A stretch of 64,000 bases of DNA. It comes from Siphonodentalium dalli (Eukaryota > Mollusca > Scaphopoda > Gadilida > Siphonodentaliidae). This document shows, one piece after another, positions 31,761-48,278 of the stretch (position 1 is the first letter of the stretch; each line of letters begins with the position of its first letter). The DNA is taken from contig CP136061.1 of NCBI GenBank assembly GCA_032622095.1, positions 53,329,762-53,393,761 on the forward strand, given 5' to 3'. The position numbers and the translations under genes were made by a program. The notes under the pieces are model-generated. The model saw only the letters and a program-made list of their open reading frames with translations. It did no database searches and was not told where the DNA came from.

Positions 31761-31967
31761 ATAATGATTGACAAATCTCTTATAATGATATGTATACATG
31801 AGGGCGGTAACACCTTTATATATTGGTGGATTCTGTTATCCTTATAAGAATCGTTCTTTTGTGAAAGATCCCCTGAACGATCTGCAGTTTATAGCATAAA
31901 ACAATCACCTGATCTATAGAGGCAATTTATCTACTTAGCTATTTTAGGTAATCATCTTTATTGTCTA

Positions 31968-32440
31968 TTGGTCTATCAACTCATCTATCTTTCTGAATCA
32001 ACTCATCTATATATTGATGAATCAACTCATCTATATATTGATGAATCAACTCATCTATATATTGATGAATCAACTCATCTATATATTGATGAATCAACTC
32101 ATCTATATATTGATGAATCAACTCATCTATATATTGATGAATCAAATCATCTATCTTTCTGAATCAACTCATCTATATATTGATGAATCAACTCATCTAT
32201 ATATTGATGAATAAACTCATCTATATATTGATGAATCAACTCATCTATATATTGACGAATCAACTCATCTATATATTGATGAATCAACTCATCTATATAT
32301 TGATGAATCAAATCATCTATCTTTCTGAATCAACTCATCTATATATTGATGAATCAACTCATCTATATATTGATGAATCAACACATCTATCTTGATGAAT
32401 CAACTCATCTATATATTGATGAATCAACACATCTATATTG
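31968..32440. repeat. 24-bp monomer section at the array edge
   Basis: Here the monomer has an extra TA (CTATATATTGATGA) and is 24 bp. Because 24 is divisible by three, two plus-strand frames stay open and read an eight-residue repeat (STHLYIDE or NQLIYILM). These frames are composition artefacts and not a gene. 24-bp monomers thin out by about 33060, recur around 33650-33960 and again at 48340-49330. Confidence 0.9.
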
Positions 32441-35400
32441 TTGAATAAAGTAATCTATATTGCTGAATCAACTCATCTATCTTGATGAATCAACACATCT
32501 ATATTGCTGAATCAACTCAGATATCTTGATGAATCAACTCATCTATATTGATGAATCAACTCATCTATATATTGATGAATCAACTCATCTATATTGATGA
32601 ATCAACTCATCTATATTGATGAATCAACTCATCTATATATTGATGAATCAACACATCTATATTGATGAATCAACTCATCTATCTTGATGAATCAACTCAT
32701 CTATATATTGATGAATCAACACATCTATATTGATGAAACAACTCATCTATATTGATGAATCAACACATCTATCTTGATGAATCAACTCATCTATCTTGAT
32801 GAATCAACTCATCTATATTGATGAATCAACACATCTATATTGCTGAATCAACTCAGATATCTTGATGAATCAACTCATCTATATTGATGAATCAACTCAT
32901 CTATATATTGATGAATCAACTCATCTATATTGATGAATCAACTCATCTATATTGATGAATCAACTCATCTATATATTGATGAATCAACACATCTATATTG
33001 ATGAATCAACTCATCTATCTTGATGAATCAACTCATCTATATATTGATGAATCAACACATCTATATTGATGAAACAACTCATCTATATTGATGAATCAAC
33101 ACATCTATCTTGATGAATCAACTCATCTATCTTGATGAATCAACTCATCTATCTTGATGAATCAACTCATCTATATTGATGAATCAACTCATCTATATTG
33201 ATGAATCAACTCATCTATCTTGATGAATCAACTCATCTATCTTGATGAATCAACACATCTATCTTGATGAATCAACTCATCTATCTTGATGAATCAACTC
33301 ATTTATCTTGATGAATCAACTCATCTATCTTGATGAATCAACTCATCTATATTGATGAATCAACTCATCTATCTTGATGAATCAACACATCTATCTTGAT
33401 GAATCAACTCATTTATCTTGATGAATCAACTCATCTATCTTGATGAATCAACTCATCTATCTTGATGAATCAACACATCTATCTTGATGAATCAACACAT
33501 CTATCTTGATGAATCAACTCATTTATCTTGATGAATCAACTCATTTATCTTGATGAATCAACTCATCTATCTTGATGAATCAACTCATCTATCTTTCTGA
33601 ATCAACTCATCTATCTTGATGAATCAAATCATCTATCTTTCTGAATCAACTCATCTATATATTGATGAATCAACTCATCTATATATTGATGAATCAACAC
33701 ATTTATCTTGATGAATCAACTCATCTATATATTGATGAATCAACACATCTATATTGTTGAATAAAGTAATCTATATTGCTGAATCAACTCATCTATCTTG
33801 ATGAATCAACACATCTATATTGCTGAATCAACTCAGATATCTTGATGAATCAACTCATCTATATTGATGAATCAACTCATCTATATATTGATGAATCAAC
33901 TCATCTATATTGATGAATCAACTCATCTATATTGATGAATCAACTCATCTATATATTGATGAATCAACACATCTATATTGATGAATCAACTCATCTATAT
34001 TGATGAATCAACTCATCTATCTTGATGAATCAACACATCTATCTTGATGAATCAACACATCTATCTTGATGAATCAACTCAACTATCTTGTTGAATCAAC
34101 ACATCTATCTTGATGAATCAACACATCTATATTGATGAATCAACTCATCTATATTGATGAATCAACACATCTATCTTGATGAATCAACTCATCTATCTTG
34201 ATGAATCAACTCATCTATCTTGATGAATCAACTCATCTATCTTGATGAATCAACTCATCTATCTTGATGAATCAACTCATTTATCTTGATGAATCAACTC
34301 ATCTATCTTGATGAATCAACACATCTATCTTGATGAATCAACTCATCTATCTTGATGAATCAACTCAGCTATCTTGATGAATCAACTCATCTATCTAGAT
34401 GAATCAACTCATCTATATTGATGAATCAACTCAGATATATTGATGAATCAACTCATCTATATTGATGAATCAACTCAGATATATTGATGAATCAACTCAT
34501 CTATATTGATGAATCAACTCATCTATATTGATGAATCAACTCATTTATCTTGATGAATCAACTCATCTATCTTGATGAATCAACTCATCTATCTTGATGA
34601 ATCAACTCATCTATCTTGATGAATCAACTCAGCTATCTTGATGAATCAACTCATCTATCTTGATGAATCAACTCATCTATATTGATGAATCAACTCAGAT
34701 ATATTGATGAATCAACTCATCTATATTGATGAATCAACTCAGATATATTGATGAATCAACTCATCTATATTGATGAATCAACTCATCTATATTGATGAAT
34801 CAACTCATCTATCTTGATGAATCAACTCATCTATATTGATGAATCAACTCAGATATATTGATGAATCAACTCATCTATATTGATGAATCAACTCATCTAT
34901 ATTGATGAATCAACTCATCTATCTTGATGAATCAACTCATCTATCTTGATGAATCAACTCATCTATCTTGATGAATCAACACATCTATATTGATGAATCA
35001 ACTCATCTATATTGATGAATCAACACATCTATATTGATGAATCAACTCATCTATATTGATGAATCAACTCATCTATATTGATGAATCAACTCATCTATAT
35101 TGATGAATCAACTCATCTATATTGATGAATCAACTCAGATATATTGATGAATCAACTCATCTATCTTGATGAATCAACTCATCTATCTTGATGAATCAAC
35201 TCATCTATATTGATGAATCAACTCATCTATATTGATGAATCAACACATCTATCTTGATGAATCAACACATCTATCTTGATGAATCAACACATCTATCTTG
35301 ATGAATCAACACATCTATCTTGATGAATCAACACATCTATCTTGATGAATCAACTCATCTATATTGATGAATCAACTCATCTATCTTGATGAATCAACTC

Positions 35401-38400
35401 ATCTATCTTGATGAATCAACTCAACTATCTTGATGAATCAACTCATCTATCTTGATGAATGAACTCATCTATATTGATGAATCAACTCATCTATCTTGAT
35501 GAATCAACTCATCTATCTTGATGAATCAACTCATCTATATTGATGAATCAACTCATCTATATTGATGAAACAACTCATCTATCTTGATGAATCAACTCAT
35601 CTATCTTGATGAATCAACTCATCTATCTTGATGAATCAACTCATCTATATTGATGAATCAACTCATCTATCTTGATGAATCAACTCATCTATCTTGATGA
35701 ATCAACTCAGATATATTGATGAATCAACTCATCTATCTTGATGAATCAACTCAGATATATTGATGAAACAACTCATCTATTTTGATGAATCAACTCATCT
35801 ATCTTGATGAATCAACTCAGCTATCTTGATGAATCAACTCATCTATCTTGATGAATCAACTCATCTATATTGATGAATCAACTCAGATATATTGATGAAT
35901 CAACTCATCTATATTGATGAATCAACTCATCTATATTGATGAATCAACTCATCTATATTGATGAATCAACTCATCTATATTGATGAATCAACTCATCTAT
36001 CTTGATGAATCAACTCATCTATCTTGATGAATAAACTCAGCTATCTTGATGAATCAACTCATCTATATTGATGAATCAACTCATCTATATTGATGAATCA
36101 ACTCATCTATATTGATGAATCAACTCATCTATCTTGATGAATCAACTCATCTATCTTGATGAATCAACTCATCTATCTTGATGAATCAACTCATCTATAT
36201 TGATGAATCAACTCAGCTATCTTGATGAATCACCTCATCTATATTGATGAATCAACTCATCTATATTGATGAATCAACTCATCTATCTTGATGAATCAAC
36301 TCATCTATATTGATGAATCAACTCATCTATCTTGATGAATCAACTCATCTATATTGATGAATCAACTCATCTATCTTGATGAATCAACTCATATATCTTG
36401 ATGAATCAACTCATCTATATTGATGAATCAACTCAGATATATTGATGAATCAACACATCTATCTTGATGAATCAACTCATCTATCTTGATGAATCAACTC
36501 ATCTATCTTGATGAATCACCTCATCTATCTTGATGAATCAACTCATCTATCTTGATGAATCAACTCAGATATATTGATGAATCAACTCATCTATCTTGAT
36601 GAATCAACTCATCTATATTGATGAATCAACACATCTATCTTGATGAATCAACTCATCTATATTGATGAATCAACACATCTATCTTGATGAATCAACTCAT
36701 CTATATTGATGAATCAACTCATCTATATTGATGAATCAACACATCTATCTTGATGAATCAACTCATATATATTGATGAATCAACTCATCTATATTGATGA
36801 ATCAACTCATCTATCTTGATGAATCAACTCATCTATCTTGATGAATCAACACATCTATCGTGATGAATCAACTCATCTATCTTGATGAATCAACTCATTT
36901 ATCTTGATGAATCAACACATCTATCTTGATGAATCAACTCATCTATCTTGATGAATCAACTCATCTATCTTGATGAATCAACTCATCTATCTTGATGAAT
37001 CAACTCATCTATCTTGATGAATCAACACATCTATCTTGATGAATCAACTCATCTATCTTGATGAATCAACACATCTATCTTGATGAATCAACTCATCTAT
37101 ATTGATGAATCAACACATCTATCTTGATGAATCAACTCATCTATATTGATGAATCAACACATCTATCTTGATGAATCAACTCATCTATCTTGATGAATCA
37201 ACTCATCTATCTTGATGAATCAACTCAACTATCTTGATGAATCAACTCATCTATCTTGATGAATGAACTCATCTATATTGATGGATCAACTCATCTATCT
37301 TGATGAATCAACTCATCTATCTTGATGAATCAACTCAGATATATTGATGAATCAACTCATCTATATTGATGAAACAACTCATCTATCTTGATGAATCAAC
37401 TCATCTATCTTGATGAATCAACTCATCTATCTTGATGAATCAACTCATCTATATTGATGAATCAACTCATCTATCTTGATGAATCAACTCATCTATCTTG
37501 ATGAATCAACTCAGATATATTGATGAATCAACTCATCTATCTTGATGAATCAACTCAGATATATTGATGAAACAACTCATCTATTTTGATGAATCAACTC
37601 ATCTACCTTGATGAATCAACTCAGCTATCTTGATGAATCAACTCATCTATCTTGATGAATCAACTCATCTATATTGATGAATCAACTCAGATATATTGAT
37701 GAATCAACTCATCTATATTGATGAATCAACTCATCTATATTGATGAATCAACTCATCTATCTTGATGAATCAACTCATCTATCTTGATGAATAAACTCAG
37801 CTATCTTGATGAATCAACTCAGATATATTGATGAATCAACTCATCTATATTGATGAATCAACTCATCTATATTGATGAATCAACTCATCTATCTTGATGA
37901 ATCAACTCATCTATCTTGATGAATCAACTCATCTATCTTGATGAATCAACTCATCTATATTGATGAATCAACTCAGCTATCTTGATGAATCACCTCATCT
38001 ATATTGATGAATCAACTCATCTATATTGATGAATCAACTCATCTATCTTGATGAATCAACTCAGCTATCTTGATGAATCAACTCATCTATCTTGATGAAT
38101 CAACTCATCTATATTGATGAATCAACTCATCTATCTTGATGAATCAACTCATATATCTTGATGAATCAACTCATCTATATTGATGAATCAACTCAGATAT
38201 ATTGATGAATCAACACATCTATCTTGATGAATCAACTCATCTATCTTGATGAATCAACTCATCTATCTTGATGAATCACCTCATCTATCTTGATGAATCA
38301 ACTCATCTATCTTGATGAATCAACTCAGATATATTGATGAATCAACTCATCTATCTTGATGAATCAACTCATCTATATTGATGAATCAACTCAGATATAT

Positions 38401-41400
38401 TGATGAATCAACTCATCTATATTGATGAATCAACTCATCTATATTGATGAATCAACTCATCTATCTTGATGAATCAACTCATCTATCTTGATGAATCAAC
38501 TCATCTATCTTGATGAATCAACACATCTATATTGATGAATCAACTCATCTATCTTGATGAATCAACTCATTTATCTTGATGAATCAACTCATCTATCTTG
38601 ATGAATCAACACATCTATCTTGATGAATCAACTCATCTATCTTGATGAATCAACTCAGCTATCTTGATGAATCAACTCATCTATCTAGATGAATCAACTC
38701 ATCTATATTGATGAATCAACTCAGATATATTGATGAATCAACTCAGATATATTGATGAATCAACTCATCTATATTGATGAATCAACTCATCTATATTGAT
38801 GAATCAACTCATCTATCTTGATGAATCAACTCATCTATATTGATGAATCAACTCAGATATATTGATGAATCAACTCATCTATATTGATGAATCAACTCAT
38901 CTATATTGATGAATCAACTCATCTATCTTGATGAATCAACTCATCTATCTTGATGAATCAACTCATCTATCTTGATGAATCAACACATCTATATTGATGA
39001 ATCAACTCATCTATATTGATGAATCAACACATCTATATTGATGAATCAACTCATCTATATTGATGAATCAACTCATCTATATTGATGAATCAACTCATCT
39101 ATATTGATGAATCAACTCATCTATATTGATGAATCAACTCAGATATATTGATGAATCAACTCATCTATCTTGATGAATCAACTCATCTATCTTGATGAAT
39201 CAACTCATCTATATTGATGAATCAACTCATCTATATTGATGAATCAACACATCTATCTTGATGAATCAACACATCTATCTTGATGAATCAACACATCTAT
39301 CTTGATGAATCAACACATCTATCTTGATGAATCAACACATCTATCTTGATGAATCAACTCATCTATATTGATGAATCAACTCATCTATCTTGATGAATCA
39401 ACTCATCTATCTTGATGAATCAACTCAACTATCTTGATGAATCAACTCATCTATCTTGATGAATGAACTCATCTATATTGATGAATCAACTCATCTATCT
39501 TGATGAATCAACTCATCTATCTTGATGAATCAACTCATCTATATTGATGAATCAACTCATCTATATTGATGAAACAACTCATCTATCTTGATGAATCAAC
39601 TCATCTATCTTGATGAATCAACTCATCTATCTTGATGAATCAACTCATCTATATTGATGAATCAACTCATCTATCTTGATGAATCAACTCATCTATCTTG
39701 ATGAATCAACTCAGATATATTGATGAATCAACTCATCTATCTTGATGAATCAACTCAGATATATTGATGAAACAACTCATCTATTTTGATGAATCAACTC
39801 ATCTATCTTGATGAATCAACTCAGCTATCTTGATGAATCAACTCATCTATCTTGATGAATCAACTCATCTATATTGATGAATCAACTCAGATATATTGAT
39901 GAATCAACTCATCTATATTGATGAATCAACTCATCTATATTGATGAATCAACTCATCTATATTGATGAATCAACTCATCTATATTGATGAATCAACTCAT
40001 CTATCTTGATGAATCAACTCATCTATCTTGATGAATAAACTCAGCTATCTTGATGAATCAACTCATCTATATTGATGAATCAACTCATCTATATTGATGA
40101 ATCAACTCATCTATATTGATGAATCAACTCATCTATCTTGATGAATCAACTCATCTATCTTGATGAATCAACTCATCTATCTTGATGAATCAACTCATCT
40201 ATATTGATGAATCAACTCAGCTATCTTGATGAATCACCTCATCTATATTGATGAATCAACTCATCTATATTGATGAATCAACTCATCTATCTTGATGAAT
40301 CAACTCATCTATATTGATGAATCAACTCATCTATCTTGATGAATCAACTCATCTATATTGATGAATCAACTCATCTATCTTGATGAATCAACTCATATAT
40401 CTTGATGAATCAACTCATCTATATTGATGAATCAACTCAGATATATTGATGAATCAACACATCTATCTTGATGAATCAACTCATCTATCTTGATGAATCA
40501 ACTCATCTATCTTGATGAATCACCTCATCTATCTTGATGAATCAACTCATCTATCTTGATGAATCAACTCAGATATATTGATGAATCAACTCATCTATCT
40601 TGATGAATCAACTCATCTATATTGATGAATCAACACATCTATCTTGATGAATCAACTCATCTATATTGATGAATCAACACATCTATCTTGATGAATCAAC
40701 TCATCTATATTGATGAATCAACTCATCTATATTGATGAATCAACACATCTATCTTGATGAATCAACTCATATATATTGATGAATCAACTCATCTATATTG
40801 ATGAATCAACTCATCTATCTTGATGAATCAACTCATCTATCTTGATGAATCAACACATCTATCGTGATGAATCAACTCATCTATCTTGATGAATCAACTC
40901 ATTTATCTTGATGAATCAACACATCTATCTTGATGAATCAACTCATCTATCTTGATGAATCAACTCATCTATCTTGATGAATCAACTCATCTATCTTGAT
41001 GAATCAACTCATCTATCTTGATGAATCAACACATCTATCTTGATGAATCAACTCATCTATCTTGATGAATCAACACATCTATCTTGATGAATCAACTCAT
41101 CTATATTGATGAATCAACACATCTATCTTGATGAATCAACTCATCTATATTGATGAATCAACACATCTATCTTGATGAATCAACTCATCTATCTTGATGA
41201 ATCAACTCATCTATCTTGATGAATCAACTCAACTATCTTGATGAATCAACTCATCTATCTTGATGAATGAACTCATCTATATTGATGGATCAACTCATCT
41301 ATCTTGATGAATCAACTCATCTATCTTGATGAATCAACTCAGATATATTGATGAATCAACTCATCTATATTGATGAAACAACTCATCTATCTTGATGAAT

Positions 41401-44400
41401 CAACTCATCTATCTTGATGAATCAACTCATCTATCTTGATGAATCAACTCATCTATATTGATGAATCAACTCATCTATCTTGATGAATCAACTCATCTAT
41501 CTTGATGAATCAACTCAGATATATTGATGAATCAACTCATCTATCTTGATGAATCAACTCAGATATATTGATGAAACAACTCATCTATTTTGATGAATCA
41601 ACTCATCTACCTTGATGAATCAACTCAGCTATCTTGATGAATCAACTCATCTATCTTGATGAATCAACTCATCTATATTGATGAATCAACTCAGATATAT
41701 TGATGAATCAACTCATCTATATTGATGAATCAACTCATCTATATTGATGAATCAACTCATCTATCTTGATGAATCAACTCATCTATCTTGATGAATAAAC
41801 TCAGCTATCTTGATGAATCAACTCAGATATATTGATGAATCAACTCATCTATATTGATGAATCAACTCATCTATATTGATGAATCAACTCATCTATCTTG
41901 ATGAATCAACTCATCTATCTTGATGAATCAACTCATCTATCTTGATGAATCAACTCATCTATATTGATGAATCAACTCAGCTATCTTGATGAATCACCTC
42001 ATCTATATTGATGAATCAACTCATCTATATTGATGAATCAACTCATCTATCTTGATGAATCAACTCAGCTATCTTGATGAATCAACTCATCTATCTTGAT
42101 GAATCAACTCATCTATATTGATGAATCAACTCATCTATCTTGATGAATCAACTCATATATCTTGATGAATCAACTCATCTATATTGATGAATCAACTCAG
42201 ATATATTGATGAATCAACACATCTATCTTGATGAATCAACTCATCTATCTTGATGAATCAACTCATCTATCTTGATGAATCACCTCATCTATCTTGATGA
42301 ATCAACTCATCTATCTTGATGAATCAACTCAGATATATTGATGAATCAACTCATCTATCTTGATGAATCAACTCATCTATATTGATGAATCAACTCAGAT
42401 ATATTGATGAATCAACTCATCTATATTGATGAATCAACTCATCTATATTGATGAATCAACTCATCTATCTTGATGAATCAACTCATCTATCTTGATGAAT
42501 CAACTCATCTATCTTGATGAATCAACACATCTATATTGATGAATCAACTCATCTATCTTGATGAATCAACTCATTTATCTTGATGAATCAACTCATCTAT
42601 CTTGATGAATCAACACATCTATCTTGATGAATCAACTCATCTATCTTGATGAATCAACTCAGCTATCTTGATGAATCAACTCATCTATCTAGATGAATCA
42701 ACTCATCTATATTGATGAATCAACTCAGATATATTGATGAATCAACTCATCTATATTGATGAATCAACTCAGATATATTGATGAATCAACTCATCTATAT
42801 TGATGAATCAACTCATCTATATTGATGAATCAACTCATTTATCTTGATGAATCAACTCATCTATCTTGATGAATCAACTCATCTATCTTGATGAATCAAC
42901 TCATCTATCTTGATGAATCAACTCAGCTATCTTGATGAATCAACTCATCTATCTTGATGAATCAACTCATCTATATTGATGAATCAACTCAGATATATTG
43001 ATGAATCAACTCATCTATATTGATGAATCAACTCAGATATATTGATGAATCAACTCATCTATATTGATGAATCAACTCATCTATATTGATGAATCAACTC
43101 ATCTATCTTGATGAATCAACTCATCTATATTGATGAATCAACTCAGATATATTGATGAATCAACTCATCTATATTGATGAATCAACTCATCTATATTGAT
43201 GAATCAACTCATCTATCTTGATGAATCAACTCATCTATCTTGATGAATCAACTCATCTATCTTGATGAATCAACACATCTATATTGATGAATCAACTCAT
43301 CTATATTGTTGAATCAACACATCTATATTGATGAATCAACTCATCTATATTGATGAATCAACTCATCTATATTGATGAATCAACTCATCTATATTGATGA
43401 ATCAACTCATCTATATTGATGAATCAACTCAGATATATTGATGAATCAACTCATCTATCTTGATGAATCAACTCATCTATCTTGATGAATCAACTCATCT
43501 ATATTGATGAATCAACTCATCTATATTGATGAATCAACACATCTATCTTGATGAATCAACACATCTATCTTGATGAATCAACACATCTATCTTGATGAAT
43601 CAACACATCTATCTTGATGAATCAACACATCTATCTTGATGAATCAACTCATCTATATTGATGAATCAACTCATCTATCTTGATGAATCAACTCATCTAT
43701 CTTGATGAATCAACTCAACTATCTTGATGAATCAACTCATCTATCTTGATGAATGAACTCATCTATATTGATGAATCAACTCATCTATCTTGATGAATCA
43801 ACTCATCTATCTTGATGAATCAACTCATCTATATTGATGAATCAACTCATCTATATTGATGAAACAACTCATCTATCTTGATGAATCAACTCATCTATCT
43901 TGATGAATCAACTCATCTATCTTGATGAATCAACTCATCTATATTGATGAATCAACTCATCTATCTTGATGAATCAACTCATCTATCTTGATGAATCAAC
44001 TCAGATATATTGATGAATCAACTCATCTATCTTGATGAATCAACTCAGATATATTGATGAAACAACTCATCTATTTTGATGAATCAACTCATCTATCTTG
44101 ATGAATCAACTCAGCTATCTTGATGAATCAACTCATCTATCTTGATGAATCAACTCATCTATATTGATGAATCAACTCAGATATATTGATGAATCAACTC
44201 ATCTATATTGATGAATCAACTCATCTATATTGATGAATCAACTCATCTATATTGATGAATCAACTCATCTATATTGATGAATCAACTCATCTATCTTGAT
44301 GAATCAACTCATCTATCTTGATGAATAAACTCAGCTATCTTGATGAATCAACTCATCTATATTGATGAATCAACTCATCTATATTGATGAATCAACTCAT

Positions 44401-47400
44401 CTATATTGATGAATCAACTCATCTATCTTGATGAATCAACTCATCTATCTTGATGAATCAACTCATCTATCTTGATGAATCAACTCATCTATATTGATGA
44501 ATCAACTCAGCTATCTTGATGAATCACCTCATCTATATTGATGAATCAACTCATCTATATTGATGAATCAACTCATCTATCTTGATGAATCAACTCATCT
44601 ATATTGATGAATCAACTCATCTATCTTGATGAATCAACTCATCTATATTGATGAATCAACTCATCTATCTTGATGAATCAACTCATATATCTTGATGAAT
44701 CAACTCATCTATATTGATGAATCAACTCAGATATATTGATGAATCAACACATCTATCTTGATGAATCAACTCATCTATCTTGATGAATCAACTCATCTAT
44801 CTTGATGAATCACCTCATCTATCTTGATGAATCAACTCATCTATCTTGATGAATCAACTCAGATATATTGATGAATCAACTCATCTATCTTGATGAATCA
44901 ACTCATCTATATTGATGAATCAACACATCTATCTTGATGAATCAACTCATCTATATTGATGAATCAACACATCTATCTTGATGAATCAACTCATCTATAT
45001 TGATGAATCAACTCATCTATATTGATGAATCAACACATCTATCTTGATGAATCAACTCATATATATTGATGAATCAACTCATCTATATTGATGAATCAAC
45101 TCATCTATCTTGATGAATCAACTCATCTATCTTGATGAATCAACACATCTATCGTGATGAATCAACTCATCTATCTTGATGAATCAACTCATTTATCTTG
45201 ATGAATCAACACATCTATCTTGATGAATCAACTCATCTATCTTGATGAATCAACTCATCTATCTTGATGAATCAACTCATCTATCTTGATGAATCAACTC
45301 ATCTATCTTGATGAATCAACACATCTATCTTGATGAATCAACTCATCTATCTTGATGAATCAACACATCTATCTTGATGAATCAACTCATCTATATTGAT
45401 GAATCAACACATCTATCTTGATGAATCAACTCATCTATATTGATGAATCAACACATCTATCTTGATGAATCAACTCATCTATCTTGATGAATCAACTCAT
45501 CTATCTTGATGAATCAACTCAACTATCTTGATGAATCAACTCATCTATCTTGATGAATGAACTCATCTATATTGATGGATCAACTCATCTATCTTGATGA
45601 ATCAACTCATCTATCTTGATGAATCAACTCAGATATATTGATGAATCAACTCATCTATATTGATGAAACAACTCATCTATCTTGATGAATCAACTCATCT
45701 ATCTTGATGAATCAACTCATCTATCTTGATGAATCAACTCATCTATATTGATGAATCAACTCATCTATCTTGATGAATCAACTCATCTATCTTGATGAAT
45801 CAACTCAGATATATTGATGAATCAACTCATCTATCTTGATGAATCAACTCAGATATATTGATGAAACAACTCATCTATTTTGATGAATCAACTCATCTAC
45901 CTTGATGAATCAACTCAGCTATCTTGATGAATCAACTCATCTATCTTGATGAATCAACTCATCTATATTGATGAATCAACTCAGATATATTGATGAATCA
46001 ACTCATCTATATTGATGAATCAACTCATCTATATTGATGAATCAACTCATCTATCTTGATGAATCAACTCATCTATCTTGATGAATAAACTCAGCTATCT
46101 TGATGAATCAACTCAGATATATTGATGAATCAACTCATCTATATTGATGAATCAACTCATCTATATTGATGAATCAACTAATCTATCTTGATGAATCAAC
46201 TCATCTATCTTGATGAATCAACTCATCTATCTTGATGAATCAACTCATCTATATTGATGAATCAACTCAGCTATCTTGATGAATCACCTCATCTATATTG
46301 ATGAATCAACTCATCTATATTGATGAATCAACTCATCTATCTTGATGAATCAACTCATCTATATTGATGAATCAACTCATCTATATTGATGAATCAACAC
46401 ATCTATCTTGATGAATCAACTCATATATATTGATGAATCAACTCATCTATATTGATGAATCAACTCATCTATCTTGATGAATCAACTCATCTATCTTGAT
46501 GAATCAACACATCTATCGTGATGAATCAACTCATCTATCTTGATGAATCAACTCATTTATCTTGATGAATCAACACATCTATCTTGATGAATCAACTCAT
46601 CTATCTTGATGAATCAACTCATCTATCTTGATGAATCAACTCATCTATCTTGATGAATCAACTCATCTATCTTGATGAATCAACACATCTATCTTGATGA
46701 ATCAACTCATCTATCTTGATGAATCAACACATCTATCTTGATGAATCAACTCATCTATATTGATGAATCAACACATCTATCTTGATGAATCAACTCATCT
46801 ATATTGATGAATCAACACATCTATCTTGATGAATCAACTCATCTATCTTGATGAATCAACTCATCTATCTTGATGAATCAACTCAACTATCTTGATGAAT
46901 CAACTCATCTATCTTGATGAATGAACTCATCTATATTGATGGATCAACTCATCTATCTTGATGAATCAACTCATCTATCTTGATGAATCAACTCAGATAT
47001 ATTGATGAATCAACTCATCTATATTGATGAAACAACTCATCTATCTTGATGAATCAACTCATCTATCTTGATGAATCAACTCATCTATCTTGATGAATCA
47101 ACTCATCTATATTGATGAATCAACTCATCTATCTTGATGAATCAACTCATCTATCTTGATGAATCAACTCAGATATATTGATGAATCAACTCATCTATCT
47201 TGATGAATCAACTCAGATATATTGATGAAACAACTCATCTATTTTGATGAATCAACTCATCTACCTTGATGAATCAACTCAGCTATCTTGATGAATCAAC
47301 TCATCTATCTTGATGAATCAACTCATCTATATTGATGAATCAACTCAGATATATTGATGAATCAACTCATCTATATTGATGAATCAACTCATCTATATTG

Positions 47401-48278
47401 ATGAATCAACTCATCTATCTTGATGAATCAACTCATCTATCTTGATGAATAAACTCAGCTATCTTGATGAATCAACTCAGATATATTGATGAATCAACTC
47501 ATCTATATTGATGAATCAACTCATCTATATTGATGAATCAACTCATCTATCTTGATGAATCAACTCATCTATCTTGATGAATCAACTCATCTATCTTGAT
47601 GAATCAACTCATCTATATTGATGAATCAACTCAGCTATCTTGATGAATCACCTCATCTATATTGATGAATCAACTCATCTATATTGATGAATCAACTCAT
47701 CTATCTTGATGAATCAACTCAGCTATCTTGATGAATCAACTCATCTATCTTGATGAATCAACTCATCTATATTGATGAATCAACTCATCTATCTTGATGA
47801 ATCAACTCATATATCTTGATGAATCAACTCATCTATATTGATGAATCAACTCAGATATATTGATGAATCAACACATCTATCTTGATGAATCAACTCATCT
47901 ATCTTGATGAATCAACTCATCTATCTTGATGAATCACCTCATCTATCTTGATGAATCAACTCATCTATCTTGATGAATCAACTCAGATATATTGATGAAT
48001 CAACTCATCTATCTTGATGAATCAACTCATCTATATTGATGAATCAACTCAGATATATTGATGAATCAACTCATCTATATTGATGAATCAACTCATCTAT
48101 ATTGATGAATCAACTCATCTATCTTGATGAATCAACTCATCTATCTTGATGAATCAACTCATCTATCTTGATGAATCAACACATCTATATTGATGAATCA
48201 ACTCATCTATATTGATGAATCAACACATCTATATTGATGAATCAACTCATCTATATTGATGAATCAACACATCTATAT

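Noticed and set aside
31968-32395. Open frames of 64-71 codons encoding eight-residue repeats
   Set aside because: They exist only because the edge monomer is 24 bp and lacks stops in two frames. The same DNA continues as a 22-bp satellite without coding sense.
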